From positions 3,534,001 to 3,598,000 of the forward strand of contig NW_027331831.1 of the NCBI RefSeq assembly GCF_033568475.1: a stretch of 64,000 nucleotides of DNA, read 5' to 3'. The notes beneath the pieces were generated by a model. That model was not told where the DNA came from. It made no database searches and saw nothing but the letters and a program-made list of their open reading frames with translations. The stretch comes from Henckelia pumila (lineage: Eukaryota > Streptophyta > Magnoliopsida > Lamiales > Gesneriaceae). Below are positions 15,247-25,647 of this stretch, piece by piece (position 1 is the stretch's first letter; each line of letters opens with the position of its first letter). A program made the position numbers and the translations under genes.

Positions 15247-16454
15247 GTCAAAACTAAATGACCTAAACAAGTCCTCGAATAATTATATTCCCGGGGGGAA
15301 AAGGGGAAGAAAATAAGGAAGTAAAATTGGTTATATTTGTACGTCATTCAGCAATTAATTATGTTTTTGTCCCATTGTAATGAATAATGATCGTCTCAAA
15401 ATTCCATAACTTTATTTCAATGATTCGATTGAGATACATTATGCTTATTTTTTCGATATAGATTCACGTCGATATTAAAATAATTTTCATCATAGAATTG
15501 GTTATATTAGACTGGCGGCTAACGCCTCTTCCAAATTTTTTTTTTCGCCTCTTCCAATTATTAGAAGGATATTTAGATATAAATTAATGTCTCTACTTTT
15601 AGTAATTTCATCCTTGGTGTAGACACATGACGAGAAAATAACACGAATCATATATTATCTAATAAAACACGATTTGATTTTGGATTTTTTTTAGTCGATT
15701 TACTAAATTTTATTTCGACTATAATAGCTATTCTATACTTCGACGTCACGAATTTGCACAATCTAAAATTTTTAATTACGGGTAATTTATATTCATATTT
15801 TCTGCACTTTTCGTTTCTGACATTCACCTTTTTGGAATGTTATGACTTTACACTTGATAAAGTGGTTGAATGTCAAATGCATATGGTGCAATGGGTGCAG
15901 GGAATGTGAATGCAAATGATCTCTTAACCTATTGATGATATCTTTTCGCTTGCTTATGAAAATGGAGAAAATTGGGAAATAGAGTTGGTCAAACATTTTT
16001 TTAAATGACTTCCCCAATTGTATTTTCAATACACCATAAAACGTCATTTTTTTAATAAAAAAATAGTTGATCGATGTTAGATTAAAAAAAAAATGGCCAA
16101 AGATTGCACATTTCATTTAATTTTTGGCCATTTTCACAATTCCGACCAACGAGATTGAAATTTGTATCATATGATATATCATTGGATTCGCATTTTTGAG
16201 ACGATCCTACCTTGAAAAACAATCGAAATTATTTTGGATCAGGTGTGTTCACGGATTTCCCGCACCGTAGGATGCGAGGGGATCAAGTCTATATATATAT
16301 ATATATGTATATATATTTTACATATGATATGATTTAGATAAACAAAATACGAATGTGTTATTATATTTATAATTATATGATATAATCTAGGACAATTTAT
16401 TAAATGTGAGTCCAGTATATGATTTGTCGTAACACGAAACTCAATTTATAAATA
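15247..16454. other. AT-rich intergenic stretch
   Basis: No gene recognised. There is a TA microsatellite near 16292-16315. The reverse-strand ORF at 15793-16116 has low-complexity composition and no recognisable domain. Confidence 0.45.
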
Positions 16455-17395
16455 TAAGGGATAATTCTCAATTTAGTTCGTCATTTTATGTCACAATCTT
16501 GGTTTTGTCCATCATTTTTCAAATACCTGATTTGGTCATCAAATTTTCACGTGTTTTTTTGTAATTGGTCATTCCGTCAAATTGACCATTAAAATAAACA
16601 AAATTGAGACCGGACCTGTTTAACCAATGGAATTACCTGTTGAAACCCACAATCGACCCATAAAGATCACCGGTGGATTTTATATTTTTCAAGCTCCTAT
16701 GTTATAATTTTTTTAGCATGAAAGTCTCAATCCGTACGAAAAAATAACATCAAATATGAAATATCCCCTTAAATTATTGAAAAACTAATAACACCCTATA
16801 TAAATTATAATGGATTTGAGCAAATGAACTCATGTATTATATTTTTTTTAGTTCACTCTCTCCAAAATATATTTTTTGTATCTAAAATATATATTAAAAT
16901 ACAAAAAATACCTCCATTTAAAAATCATACTCTATCATTTTGTCAATTGATATATTATATATTTCGATCCATCAAATTTATTATGCAAAGATTGATTAAA
17001 AATCGATTGATTGTACGATTTTATATTGTACGATTTTAAGTGATAAAAAATAAATAAATAAATCTTTGCATAACAAATTTAATGGATCAAAATATATAAT
17101 ATATCAATTGACAAAATGATAGAGTATTATTTTTAAATGGATGTATTTTTTTATCTTTTAATATATATTTTAGACAAAAAAATTATTTTGGAAATAGTGA
17201 ACAAAAAAAAAATAACACAGGGTTTCATTTGCGCAAATCAATTATACATGAAGTTATTAGCTCTTCAATAATTTTACGAGAGTATTTCGTGATATTTTCA
17301 CTTGCTGAAAATTAAACACGCAAAATATAAAAGACCAAATCGGGTCAATTGTAAAATGAGCGATGAAATCTGGATTATGATGTAAAACCAATGCG
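16455..17395. mobile_element. Large foldback element, about 940 bp
   Basis: Two long arms are inverted copies of each other. The inner part at about 16740-16993 matches the reverse complement of about 17061-17300, for example TCATTTTGTCAATTGATATA against its complement near 17095-17125. The outer part at about 16475-16535 matches about 17320-17395, sharing GATTTGGTC. The central spacer is about 67 bp. The left outer arm has extra sequence the right arm lacks. Nothing is coded. It is a non-autonomous inverted-repeat element whose transcript would fold into a long hairpin. The superfamily could not be fixed because no clear target duplication was found. Confidence 0.7.
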
Positions 17396-17846
17396 TGTGC
17401 GGTGTGTCTCTATCACGAGTTAAACTAATTAATGCGAACTTAAATAATTACCTTTGGCTTTGTATTATATGGCTATGTCACTATACATGATTTTCTTAAA
17501 AAATATATAATAATGGCGTTTTTAAAAGATTAAATAAATACAGTACATTAAAATTATATTTCACAATATTAAATGTTTTAATCAATGACTTGGACGGCTA
17601 AATTAATTATCGGAGAAAGAATTTGTACGAAGTTGTCAAAATCGCAGCCCCTCAAAATGAAAAAGCATGATTTGATTATTGTGAGTCCCATGAAAGGAGG
17701 AAATTTACCTGAGACTCATTGATCCAATCAATTTAAAAACTCCACCCAGTTTGAAATATTGATTAAGCTCTCATTTTGTGTCATTTCAATTGTCTCTTTT
17801 TTTTTTCTTCTATCTTGCGGCTAAATTTGATCTATGAAACATATAC

Positions 17847-17877
<31 letters not shown>

Positions 17878-18510
17878 CATATAATCTAAAATAAAACAGT
17901 TGGATTTCCTTGATTATTTCATGCAATTATATATCCCTGAGCCCTAACACACAATCCAATGTGTGTGAGGGAAATAGAAATGTACGACATAAAATCAAAT
18001 AAATACATGATTTTCAATACTTTTTTCAAGCAAATTATTCTTCTATATATGGTGTTCAACACCCCAAATGATCTTACGTGACCATGTATACTTGAGAAAA
18101 CGTTACATTCATCATGCAATATGCATCGCTAACATGAAGCTAAGTTGATTATAAACTTGTTGATGCGAGTGATGTTTAATATTTAATTGACTCGAGTTTT
18201 ATAATAATTCAAATTATACATTAATTTTCTATTAATATTCATGTTTTTCAATATTTAGTATAATCGTATTATATATCAGAACCGAGCAGAAGTGCCTAGC
18301 CCAATTTCAAACATCAACACTATTACAGTGCAGGTTAATTTTTTAAGATTAAATAAAATAACTATTTTAATCACTTATTTAAAATAATTACGCGAGTAAA
18401 TTAAACACCACAAGCTAGTAAATTCGAACTTTATAAATATATAAAGTAAATTTTAAAATTATTACGAAACAAAATTAATTGAAAAAATACCTATTATTAT
18501 TATTATTATG

Positions 18511-18542
<32 letters not shown>

Positions 18543-19067
18543 ACTAACAAGGATTATTTATATTAATATTGAAAAATAATTCAAAATTGCAAGTGGCATC
18601 GTTTCTCATTTTTATATTTGAAGTAATTAGTATTTTGCTTCTTTTCGTTAAAATTAGAAATAGAAGTGTAAATTTTTTATGTTTTTGCTTATAACATCTA
18701 TTTATTTCAATTATTTTTTTTGGTCAACCATTTATTTCAATTATTTATTACTTTCTTTTGAGTTTTAACTATTACGCATCGTAATAATTGTAATTTAGAT
18801 AAAATAAAATTTTGGTTAAAACTTAAAATTAAGAATAAGAGAGAAACAAGATATTTCATTAGCTAGTTTAAATTTAGTCTAGAAATAAATGTGTTTTCTT
18901 TTGGTTTTTTGAGGGGGCAAAAACAAATTTACTCGTATAGTTGGCTCCAATAATTTGACATAATGTACGGGTCCATGAACATATGGGATCGTTACATAAA
19001 ATTTAATCACATGCATAACACAATCTAGATATTTCAAACAAATTGCTTTTCTGACAATGGTGATCAA
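17396..19067. other. AT-rich intergenic stretch with microsatellites
   Basis: Contains an ATATAC-type repeat at about 17840-17882 and a TTA/ATT triplet repeat at about 18490-18540. No gene is supported. Confidence 0.5.
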
Positions 19068-19591
19068 TTAATGAGAAAAGCTCCACAAATTTGTATCCGA
19101 ACTTGAAACTGGAAAATTTTCCATATCTTGTTTATCTGAATTTTGTACGTCAAGCAACTGCATATCATTTTCATGATGAAAGGAAAAGGTATCAAAATCT
19201 TCAATATTCATCGGCTCGCCATTCAGCTGCGACGCCACGAAGCGGTCCAATCTTGGATTCTGCAAATATTCTTCACTTGTATTAGTACTTGGAGTTTTCA
19301 ATCTCGGAAGTTGCCCGAAAATGGAAGAGTGTTCGAGCTCAATTAGTTTATCGTCATCTCCCTGTGATTCCTTTTCTAAAACTTGCATTAGTTCCCTTGT
19401 TCTAATGAAGGTTGATCGAGTATTTGATTGATCATCATGCCGCCGTTTTCCGCGTGAAGGCAATGAAATCTTGGAACCGGTACTGGTTTCTACTGTTGGC
19501 TAGCTTGTGGTAACCTTTCTTCCTGAAAACCCTACAGCCCACATCTTCTGCCTCTGAACCTGATGCAAAAATGTTACCACTTGGAGCCTGT
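19068..19591 (-). pseudogene. NAC transcription factor remnant (3' exon only)
   Basis: On the minus strand, a frame of 131 codons ending at 19068 carries GQLPRLKTPS and LDRFVASQLNGE. These resemble the C-terminal region of NAC proteins of the secondary-wall NST/SND and related clades. Just upstream, in another frame, EDVGCRVFRKKGYHKL matches the end of a NAC domain, where EGWVVCRVFKKK would be usual; two or three residues are lost. A frame change and a stop separate the two parts, and an AG acceptor lies near 19580-19592 as expected for the third NAC exon. The exons for NAC subdomains A-D are not found in the next several kilobases, which are filled by transposable elements. I therefore read this as a decayed 3' part of a NAC gene. 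The family assignment rests on short motifs. Confidence 0.5.
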
Positions 19592-20671
19592 GCATTGAAT
19601 TAAGTACTAACGTTAATTAATTATATTTTTGATGATGGAAACATTAAATAAATTCATTATGTAGTGCATATGCATTCTAATACTTTATGTGAATCAAGGC
19701 AAATCAAATTTAACGTACTCGCTTCAAATAATAAAACCGTCTTTTAGGTAATTAAAAGGCGGAACAGAAATTATTTGGGTACATGTAACAAACATTGAGT
19801 CATGTCCATCAAAATCGGCTCTTTTAAATAATGTGTGTATGAACAAGTGAGCACGCGATGCATGCATGTGCATTTGTAAATAACATGTATATTAATATAT
19901 AGCATCCGTATTTAATCTGTAATACCATATATAGTAAAATTATTCAATAACTTTTTATAAAACTCAATTTATATAACGGCTCACAAATTAAATCGCAATG
20001 ACCTTGGAATAAAGAAGCGTTTGATATATTTATTTGGGCTTACAGGGTAATCGGAACTAGTAGAGTACTCATCGAGTCTATATTCGTGTGATTATAATTG
20101 TCACACAACCATATTATATATATATATATATATATATTCACTGTATTTGTTATGTGATATGTTTCCATGTTTATCATGATCACCAGTCGATGAAAAGACA
20201 TTTTAATTTAAAAGTTTTTTAATTTTTTGTAAATCATGCCGCACCCTACGTACCAGCTGGGTTAATATATATTGTTTAGTGTCTCTCGTTTACCATTAAA
20301 AAATTTCCAGTTTACCGAAACCTCGCAAAGACGGCCTAAGTGCGTGGGTTTGGGATTTTGTTATACCGTACGTACCTGAAAATACGGGTCCAAAATTATT
20401 TTTAAAAATTGAGTATTTATATATTTTGAAATCATTATGATTTTCTGCAAAAAAAAATATATATATATTATGATTATGGCTTCAAAAAAAACCATTTATG
20501 ATTATATGTAATTGTTTTGATATGTCCAAATAAAATAGAGTAAGTTTTAAGCTGGTGACTAGGTGGTCTGTATTTAATTTGTATCTAGGATATCATACTG
20601 GGGCTCAATATATGTGTAGTAGATCAGTTTCATTTTACAAGATTAATTGATTAAAATTATGTATTTAAATG
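19592..20671. other. AT-rich intergenic stretch
   Basis: No NAC-domain exons and no other gene could be read here on either strand. A TA microsatellite lies at about 20114-20137. Confidence 0.45.
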
Positions 20672-22048
20672 GACAAATTATGATTTTTTTTATCAAGGGC
20701 AGATCGGAAGGTCCAAACTCAAGTTCGGAGGGTCGGAACACTTCGGAAGCTCAGTTCCTAGTTCGGAGACCACGAAGAGATCAGAGCGTCTGAACCATGA
20801 TCGGAGCGTCCAAACTCAGTTAGGTCATGCAGCTGGAGAGGTGTCATTGCCGATCGGACACGCAGCAGTTCGGAGCCTCCGAAGTAGAGATCGAAACGTC
20901 CGAACTGTGCATGGAGTGGCATGGTCTGCATGCAGAGATCGGAGCGTCCGAACCCCCGACCGGAGCGTCCGATCTCCTCCTATAAATAGGGATTTCGAGA
21001 TTCAAATTTCTCTCACCATTTCCAACTTCTTCTCTCGACTTCTGAGTGTTTGGGGAGATTTACAGCCTTCCTAGGCTTGGTCCGAGATTTGGCGAGGTGC
21101 TAAGGAGTTATAGCGGAGTGGTGCCCAAGTTCTGGGACAGTCTGATCGAAAGTATTGATCTGGCTCCAAATAAAAAATAGGGAGTATGCTATAGCTTAGT
21201 TAAGGATTTTAGTTAAGATTATGATACATGTGTATTTTGTATTGTAGTGCGGACTATAGGCTTATAAATAGAGTTGGTGTACCTTGCCGAGTAGAATTAA
21301 GGTACGGAATTACAGTTCGAGATATCCAGATTGAGTATACATGTATTATGTGGTTGCATGTTTTATATGACTTTATCTGTATAGCTTGTCATGACTGTAG
21401 TCTGTATGTTGTATACATGAGCATATTGATCCTGTATCTTTGAGATATCCTGTAGTAGGGCGCTCACCCTACATGTAGAAGATATATGATTGGATACGTA
21501 AATCTTGTGTCAGGTCACCGTTATGGTTGGACACTTGAACTAGTATCAGGTCATCGTTTATCCACTGGGTATAGGAGTCACCTCCTGATACGACGACGCA
21601 GCGTCTATATACCTTGGGCTCGGCTTGTGAGCTTGTTTCTTGACTGTCGTGTCTTGATATCTAGATCACTTGCATTCATGCACATATAATATTTGTATAC
21701 TCATATTCTCGTACTGAACGTTTTATGCTCACGTCCTCGTACTGTTGTTTGGACACCCTATTCCATGGGACAGATTTGCGTTTGGATGATGCGGGTGGTT
21801 CTAGGAGAGCTTAGACTGTAGGTTGAAAGCAGTTGGAGATGTTTGTGTTCTGACTAGACTTTCAGTATTTATTTCATTTGAGTTTATACATTTCGATATG
21901 GTTGTATAACTAAGTATTTACAGATTCCTTTCCTTGGGATTGTAACTGATTTTATGGTTTCCGCTGATAATTTCTGATTATTGTTTAATTTAGTTAAATG
22001 CATGTGTAAGCTCTTGATTAGTAAATGATCACGGTGCGAGTCACTACA
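20672..22048 (+). mobile_element. Probable solo LTR of a Ty3/gypsy element
   Basis: A GC-richer block of about 1.38 kb stands out from its flanks. It starts with many copies of a TCGGAGCGTCCGAAC-like word (20700-20975), has TATAAATAGGG at about 20981, and ends GAGTCACTACA, a common plant gypsy LTR terminus. AAATG follows it at 22049-22053 and also occurs at 20667-20671, a possible 5-bp duplication. The left end lacks the usual TG start, so the left border is uncertain. No internal region or partner LTR is seen, and small ORFs inside are incidental. Confidence 0.6.
20700..20975 (+). repeat. Dispersed short repeats TCGGAGCGTCCGAAC inside the LTR
   Basis: Variants of GATCGGAGCGTCCGAAC recur at least eight times upstream of the TATAAATAG box. 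The arrangement of repeated words upstream of a core promoter resembles an LTR U3 region. Confidence 0.7.
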
Positions 22049-23433
22049 AAATGTCTTATGACAGTATTTAATTAAGTGTATACAAATTACAAACTAAAGA
22101 TAAAGTTGAAAAATAAGATATTTTCAAATATATGTTTTTGAACTCATGATTTCATTATTTAACTCAATATGTCTTTACACATATTAAAATATATAAGAAT
22201 TTTTGTGGAACAAATGTGTTTATTCCATTTTCAAACAAATAAAAATAAAGTATTTTGATATTTTAATTTTTTAAAAAATTGGATAATTATTTAATTAATA
22301 TTATTGCAAAAAAAAAATTTAAAAAAAATTTATGGAAAAAATTTGTTCATTGAATCTTCAATAAAAATCTAAATTATATTCCGCTGCAAATTACTCAAGG
22401 TGTTATTGTAGGTGTTGTCAACACCTTTTGACAACACCTCAAACTGTTTATGTGCAACCTCAATTCCCTTACACAATCCATCTTATATATTTAATTTTAT
22501 ATTTACAAGATTACCTCTAATGTTACTTTCTTTATATTAATAAAATCTCTATTTACCATAAAATAAAAATAAAAAAACATCTCCAGTTAAATCATTTTAC
22601 CCAAACAAGAAGAGCAATCAATGGGAGGATAATATAGTCCATTTCTATCACAAAAACTTCTCGTACGTAATGTATGTGCCATGAGTCCATGACTAGTAAT
22701 TTTAAATCAAGAATTGGTAATGTGTTTTTTCATCACAGTGATCGGTTATTATTTTTTAATGTGTATCGGATAACTGCAGACTTAACGCACTAATTTGCAA
22801 GTTGTAGTAATAATCAGATAAATTATATTATAAGATAAACTCATAAACCTCATGCGACAAACTTATCTAAAAAATATTGATAAAAAATAATAACATCGAT
22901 CTACATGTTCCCTCACTGCTCCTCTTTCAAATCTTCTACAAACATTATAAATATTATTAATACATGAAAAAAGATGATTTATTACGTATGATAAATGTTA
23001 AATGAGTAAACCTTCATTTGGATAGTGTTTGAAAGATATTTTAAAAAACACTTCTCAGTTTTTTTTTTTACAAAAAATTAAACATTTTATGAAAAAAATG
23101 CTGATAAGTTTTACTTATAAGCTCTCCAAAAGATTACCTTAAATGTATGTATCTATGAGGTTCTTGTATTAAAAAATGTACAACATATCGAATCTTTTGT
23201 ATCAGAATTTTATAAGAAACTTCACATTTATTCTATAATCTACTCATTTTAGTCATATAGGTTTTTTTGGTTCTATACAATTTTTAATATTCAAGCGTAT
23301 TCAATACACGTAACTACACGATGAAGAAGAAGATTCAGATACAATATGTGGCGACAACTGAAGGTTTGATGGCCGGGGCTAATTGCAGTATTTGTTGGTC
23401 CAAGAGAAGTAAATTAAAGCCCGGTATCAAGAT
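22049..23433. other. AT-rich intergenic stretch
   Basis: No supported gene. It includes a perfect 12-bp inverted repeat (AGGTGTTGTCAA, loop of 6, then its complement) at 22410-22439. A short plus-strand ORF starting MKKKIQIQYVATTEG at 23321 runs into the hAT element and has no recognised family. Confidence 0.45.
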
Positions 23434-23851
23434 TAGGGGTGGTTCGGTAAGGTATACCGCATATCATATCGAATATCGCATACTATACCGAATTTTCGAT
23501 ACCGATACCTTGCCTAAAATTTCGGTATACCGGCATGTTTCGGTATGACATAAATCCATACCGATACCGTACCGAATATCGATATGATACCGTGTATACC
23601 GATTTTTTAATACTATTTTTTTTAAAAAAAATATCGGTATACACGGTATCATACCGATACCGTGTATACCGATATTTTTCCGATATACCGAAATACCAAA
23701 AATTCAAAAATCTTATACCGATACCGAAAATTTCGGTACGGTATCATACCGTACCGAAATTTAAGGTATACCAAAATTTTCGATATTTTCGATTTTTTTT
23801 CGGTACGGTAAAGGCGGTATGACGGCATTTCGATATTTTTTGACAGCCCTA
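23434..23851. mobile_element. hAT-type miniature element
   Basis: The 418-bp element starts TAGGGGTGG and ends with the inverted CAGCCCTA. It is flanked by the 8-bp near-duplication ATCAAGAT (23426-23433) and AGCAAGAT (23852-23859), matching at 7 of 8. Inside it is packed with GGTATACCG/ATACCGATACC words and strong internal inverted repeats, for example about 23575-23665, and has no coding capacity. Start, duplication length and size fit a non-autonomous hAT element. Confidence 0.8.
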
Positions 23852-23979
23852 AGCAAGATATATATCGATAGTTAATGAACCATTTAGTTAATTAATGGGA
23901 TTAGTGACCACAATTAGGACCAATATGAAAATTTAATTTACTCCCAATTAGTTTGGTCCATTGATATGCATAGGCTCAC

Positions 23980-24415
23980 TGATGTAGCCAAAAATCACTT
24001 GTATGTAAGATGTTGCTTTCGTAAAGTCCGGAGTATCAAGAAATCCTTGTATGTTCCCTATGAAGATTCTCAGTGGGTTGTTCCTACGTCACAAAACAAA
24101 GTCAGAGGAGCCGGGAGGGTTTCTGGCGAAGGCACTCCGACGATCAAGTCAGTTATTACTCAAGGAATAATAATCGAGAGTATCGCAGTATAATACTAAA
24201 GAATGTGTGTACCTTAATAATGAGGTGACTTGAGCTATTTATAGATATTCGAAGAGTTTCACGGGCTTGAGTCTTTTTATGGGCTTTTGTAGAATTCAGG
24301 GTCTGCTTGATTTAAATATATATAATATTTAAATAAGTTTGGGCCTCAAAAATATTTGGAGTAGACTTTCATGATTGAACTCAGGCTCATTTAAATTTTT
24401 AGGTGTAACCTATCA
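23980..24415 (-). mobile_element. Solo LTR (Ty3/gypsy, Tat-like), minus orientation
   Basis: The unit is bounded on both sides by CTCAC (23975-23979 and 24416-24420). Read on the minus strand it starts TGATAGGTTACACC, has a TATAAATAG box near 24237-24245, then the word ACTTGATCGTCGGAGTGCC, close to the CTTGAGCGTCGG tract common in Tat-lineage LTRs, and ends GGCTACATCA. No internal region or second LTR is present. Length is 436 bp. Confidence 0.7.
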
Positions 24416-24420
24416 CTCAC

Positions 24421-25044
24421 ACATCTAATAGCTATCACCCCCACCGGATTTAACACGCTCGGAGAGAGATAGACTTACCCTTGTAATAGGAGATCTAAAA
24501 CTCATGATTTGTCATGTCAACCCTATAATATTAATTATGCATATGTGTTGAGATGTGGATCATTGCATAAATGATTTGAGTATATTACTCATATGGTAGG
24601 ATCTCATTAACCGTAAAAGAGATCGACCCGACATATAAACATGACAATTTCCCTTATTGCCTTAAGATCCCGATACCAATTTCCATTTCAAGTTCAAGTG
24701 TATAATTAAAGTTCTTCTGTCTTTGTAGTGAGAGTAGATAATGCATTGAAAAAGTCGTTAAAAATTTTTAAAAAAATTAACTTGAAGAATTCATTAATTA
24801 ATAAGTGGCCGGTAAGTTGGTTCGACTGACAAAAAGATCCGATTTTTTGAGAATTTCTCATATACTACTTATCTGCATTTGGGGTGTATTTGAGTTTCTA
24901 AAAATGGAAAGAAAAAGATTTAAAAACAAGAGAAACAAGTATATGCATGCATGTAAATTAATTAAGAGAGATTGCAACCAAATCTGAACCAAGAATAAAA
25001 TTCCAAGTTGGGTTTGTATGTAATGTATCTATTACCAATTTAAT
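24421..25044. other. Intergenic stretch
   Basis: No gene recognised. The last 100-200 bases are probably 3' untranslated sequence of the minus-strand gene that follows. Confidence 0.45.
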
Positions 25045-25647
25045 TTACAAGTCTAATAATAATAAGGAAGCATCTTTGTTAGAATTAGAAGCCGCATTTC
25101 TACTGCTACAAAAGCTCCACTCATCGGATCCGTACACACACCTCCCGCACTTCCCCACAGTTCTCACGCTCTCTATCAGCTCCTCCGTCCTCTCCTCCTC
25201 CGACAATATCTCCATCAACTGCTCCGGGCTGATAACCAGCTTCACTTTCCAAAACCCACGCGCCGCCGCCCTCTTCGTCAGCCCAGATGGGCTATGGAAA
25301 GACATCCTGTACGGCGCCGCCGCCGCACCTGCGGGTTGATCCGGGGCGCTGTTAGATCTCACGTGCCCCAACCTCGCCGCTTTTGTTCCGGCACCGCCGC
25401 TCGTGACGATGTTGTCCAGCAGCGGGAGCAGGTGGTAAGAATCCCCCGCGGCGAGGAGTTGGCTGTGGGGTAACGGCTTCCAGAAGAGGTCGTGGCTCCG
25501 GAATATTCCGTGGCCGGGGAACTCGTCTGTGATGGATTCCGCCGTTACTGGGGTGTGGAATTCCATTACGCCGCCGTTTAACGTCGTAACTTTGATGACG
25601 GCGGACCGGTCGCCGTCTCCCATGCCTCCGATCAAGCAATTCCCCAT
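25045..25647 (-). CDS. PADRE-domain (DUF4228) protein
   Basis: Single exon, 200 aa. The protein starts MGNCLIGG, an N-myristoylation signal with a palmitoylatable Cys4, which suggests membrane attachment. The core matches the plant PADRE/DUF4228 layout: AVIKVTTLNGGVMEFHTPV (about 16-34), the HGIFRSHDLFWKPLPHSQLLAAGDSYHLLPL block (46-76) with the typical L..G..YFLLP-like end, and a C-terminal WKVKLVISPEQLMEILSEE segment (133-151). The family is transcriptionally responsive to pathogens and abiotic stress, but its biochemical role is unknown. The gene is far richer in GC than its surroundings, as is usual for these intronless genes. The start at 25647 is the first ATG of the conserved MGNC form. 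Other frames across it are shadows. Confidence 0.87.
   Translation of the reverse strand: MGNCLIGGMGDGDRSAVIKVTTLNGGVMEFHTPVTAESITDEFPGHGIFRSHDLFWKPLPHSQLLAAGDSYHLLPLLDNIVTSGGAGTKAARLGHVRSNSAPDQPAGAAAAPYRMSFHSPSGLTKRAAARGFWKVKLVISPEQLMEILSEEERTEELIESVRTVGKCGRCVYGSDEWSFCSSRNAASNSNKDASLLLLDL

Noticed and set aside
15793-16116. 107-codon minus-strand frame
   Set aside because: Phe/Lys/Ile-rich product of AT-rich DNA with no recognisable feature.
18490-18540. Regular ATT repeats considered as CRISPR-like or satellite array
   Set aside because: A simple triplet microsatellite without spacers.
23321-23548. Short plus-strand ORF starting MKKKIQIQYV
   Set aside because: It runs directly into the hAT miniature element at 23434, and its first 38 codons match no family I know.
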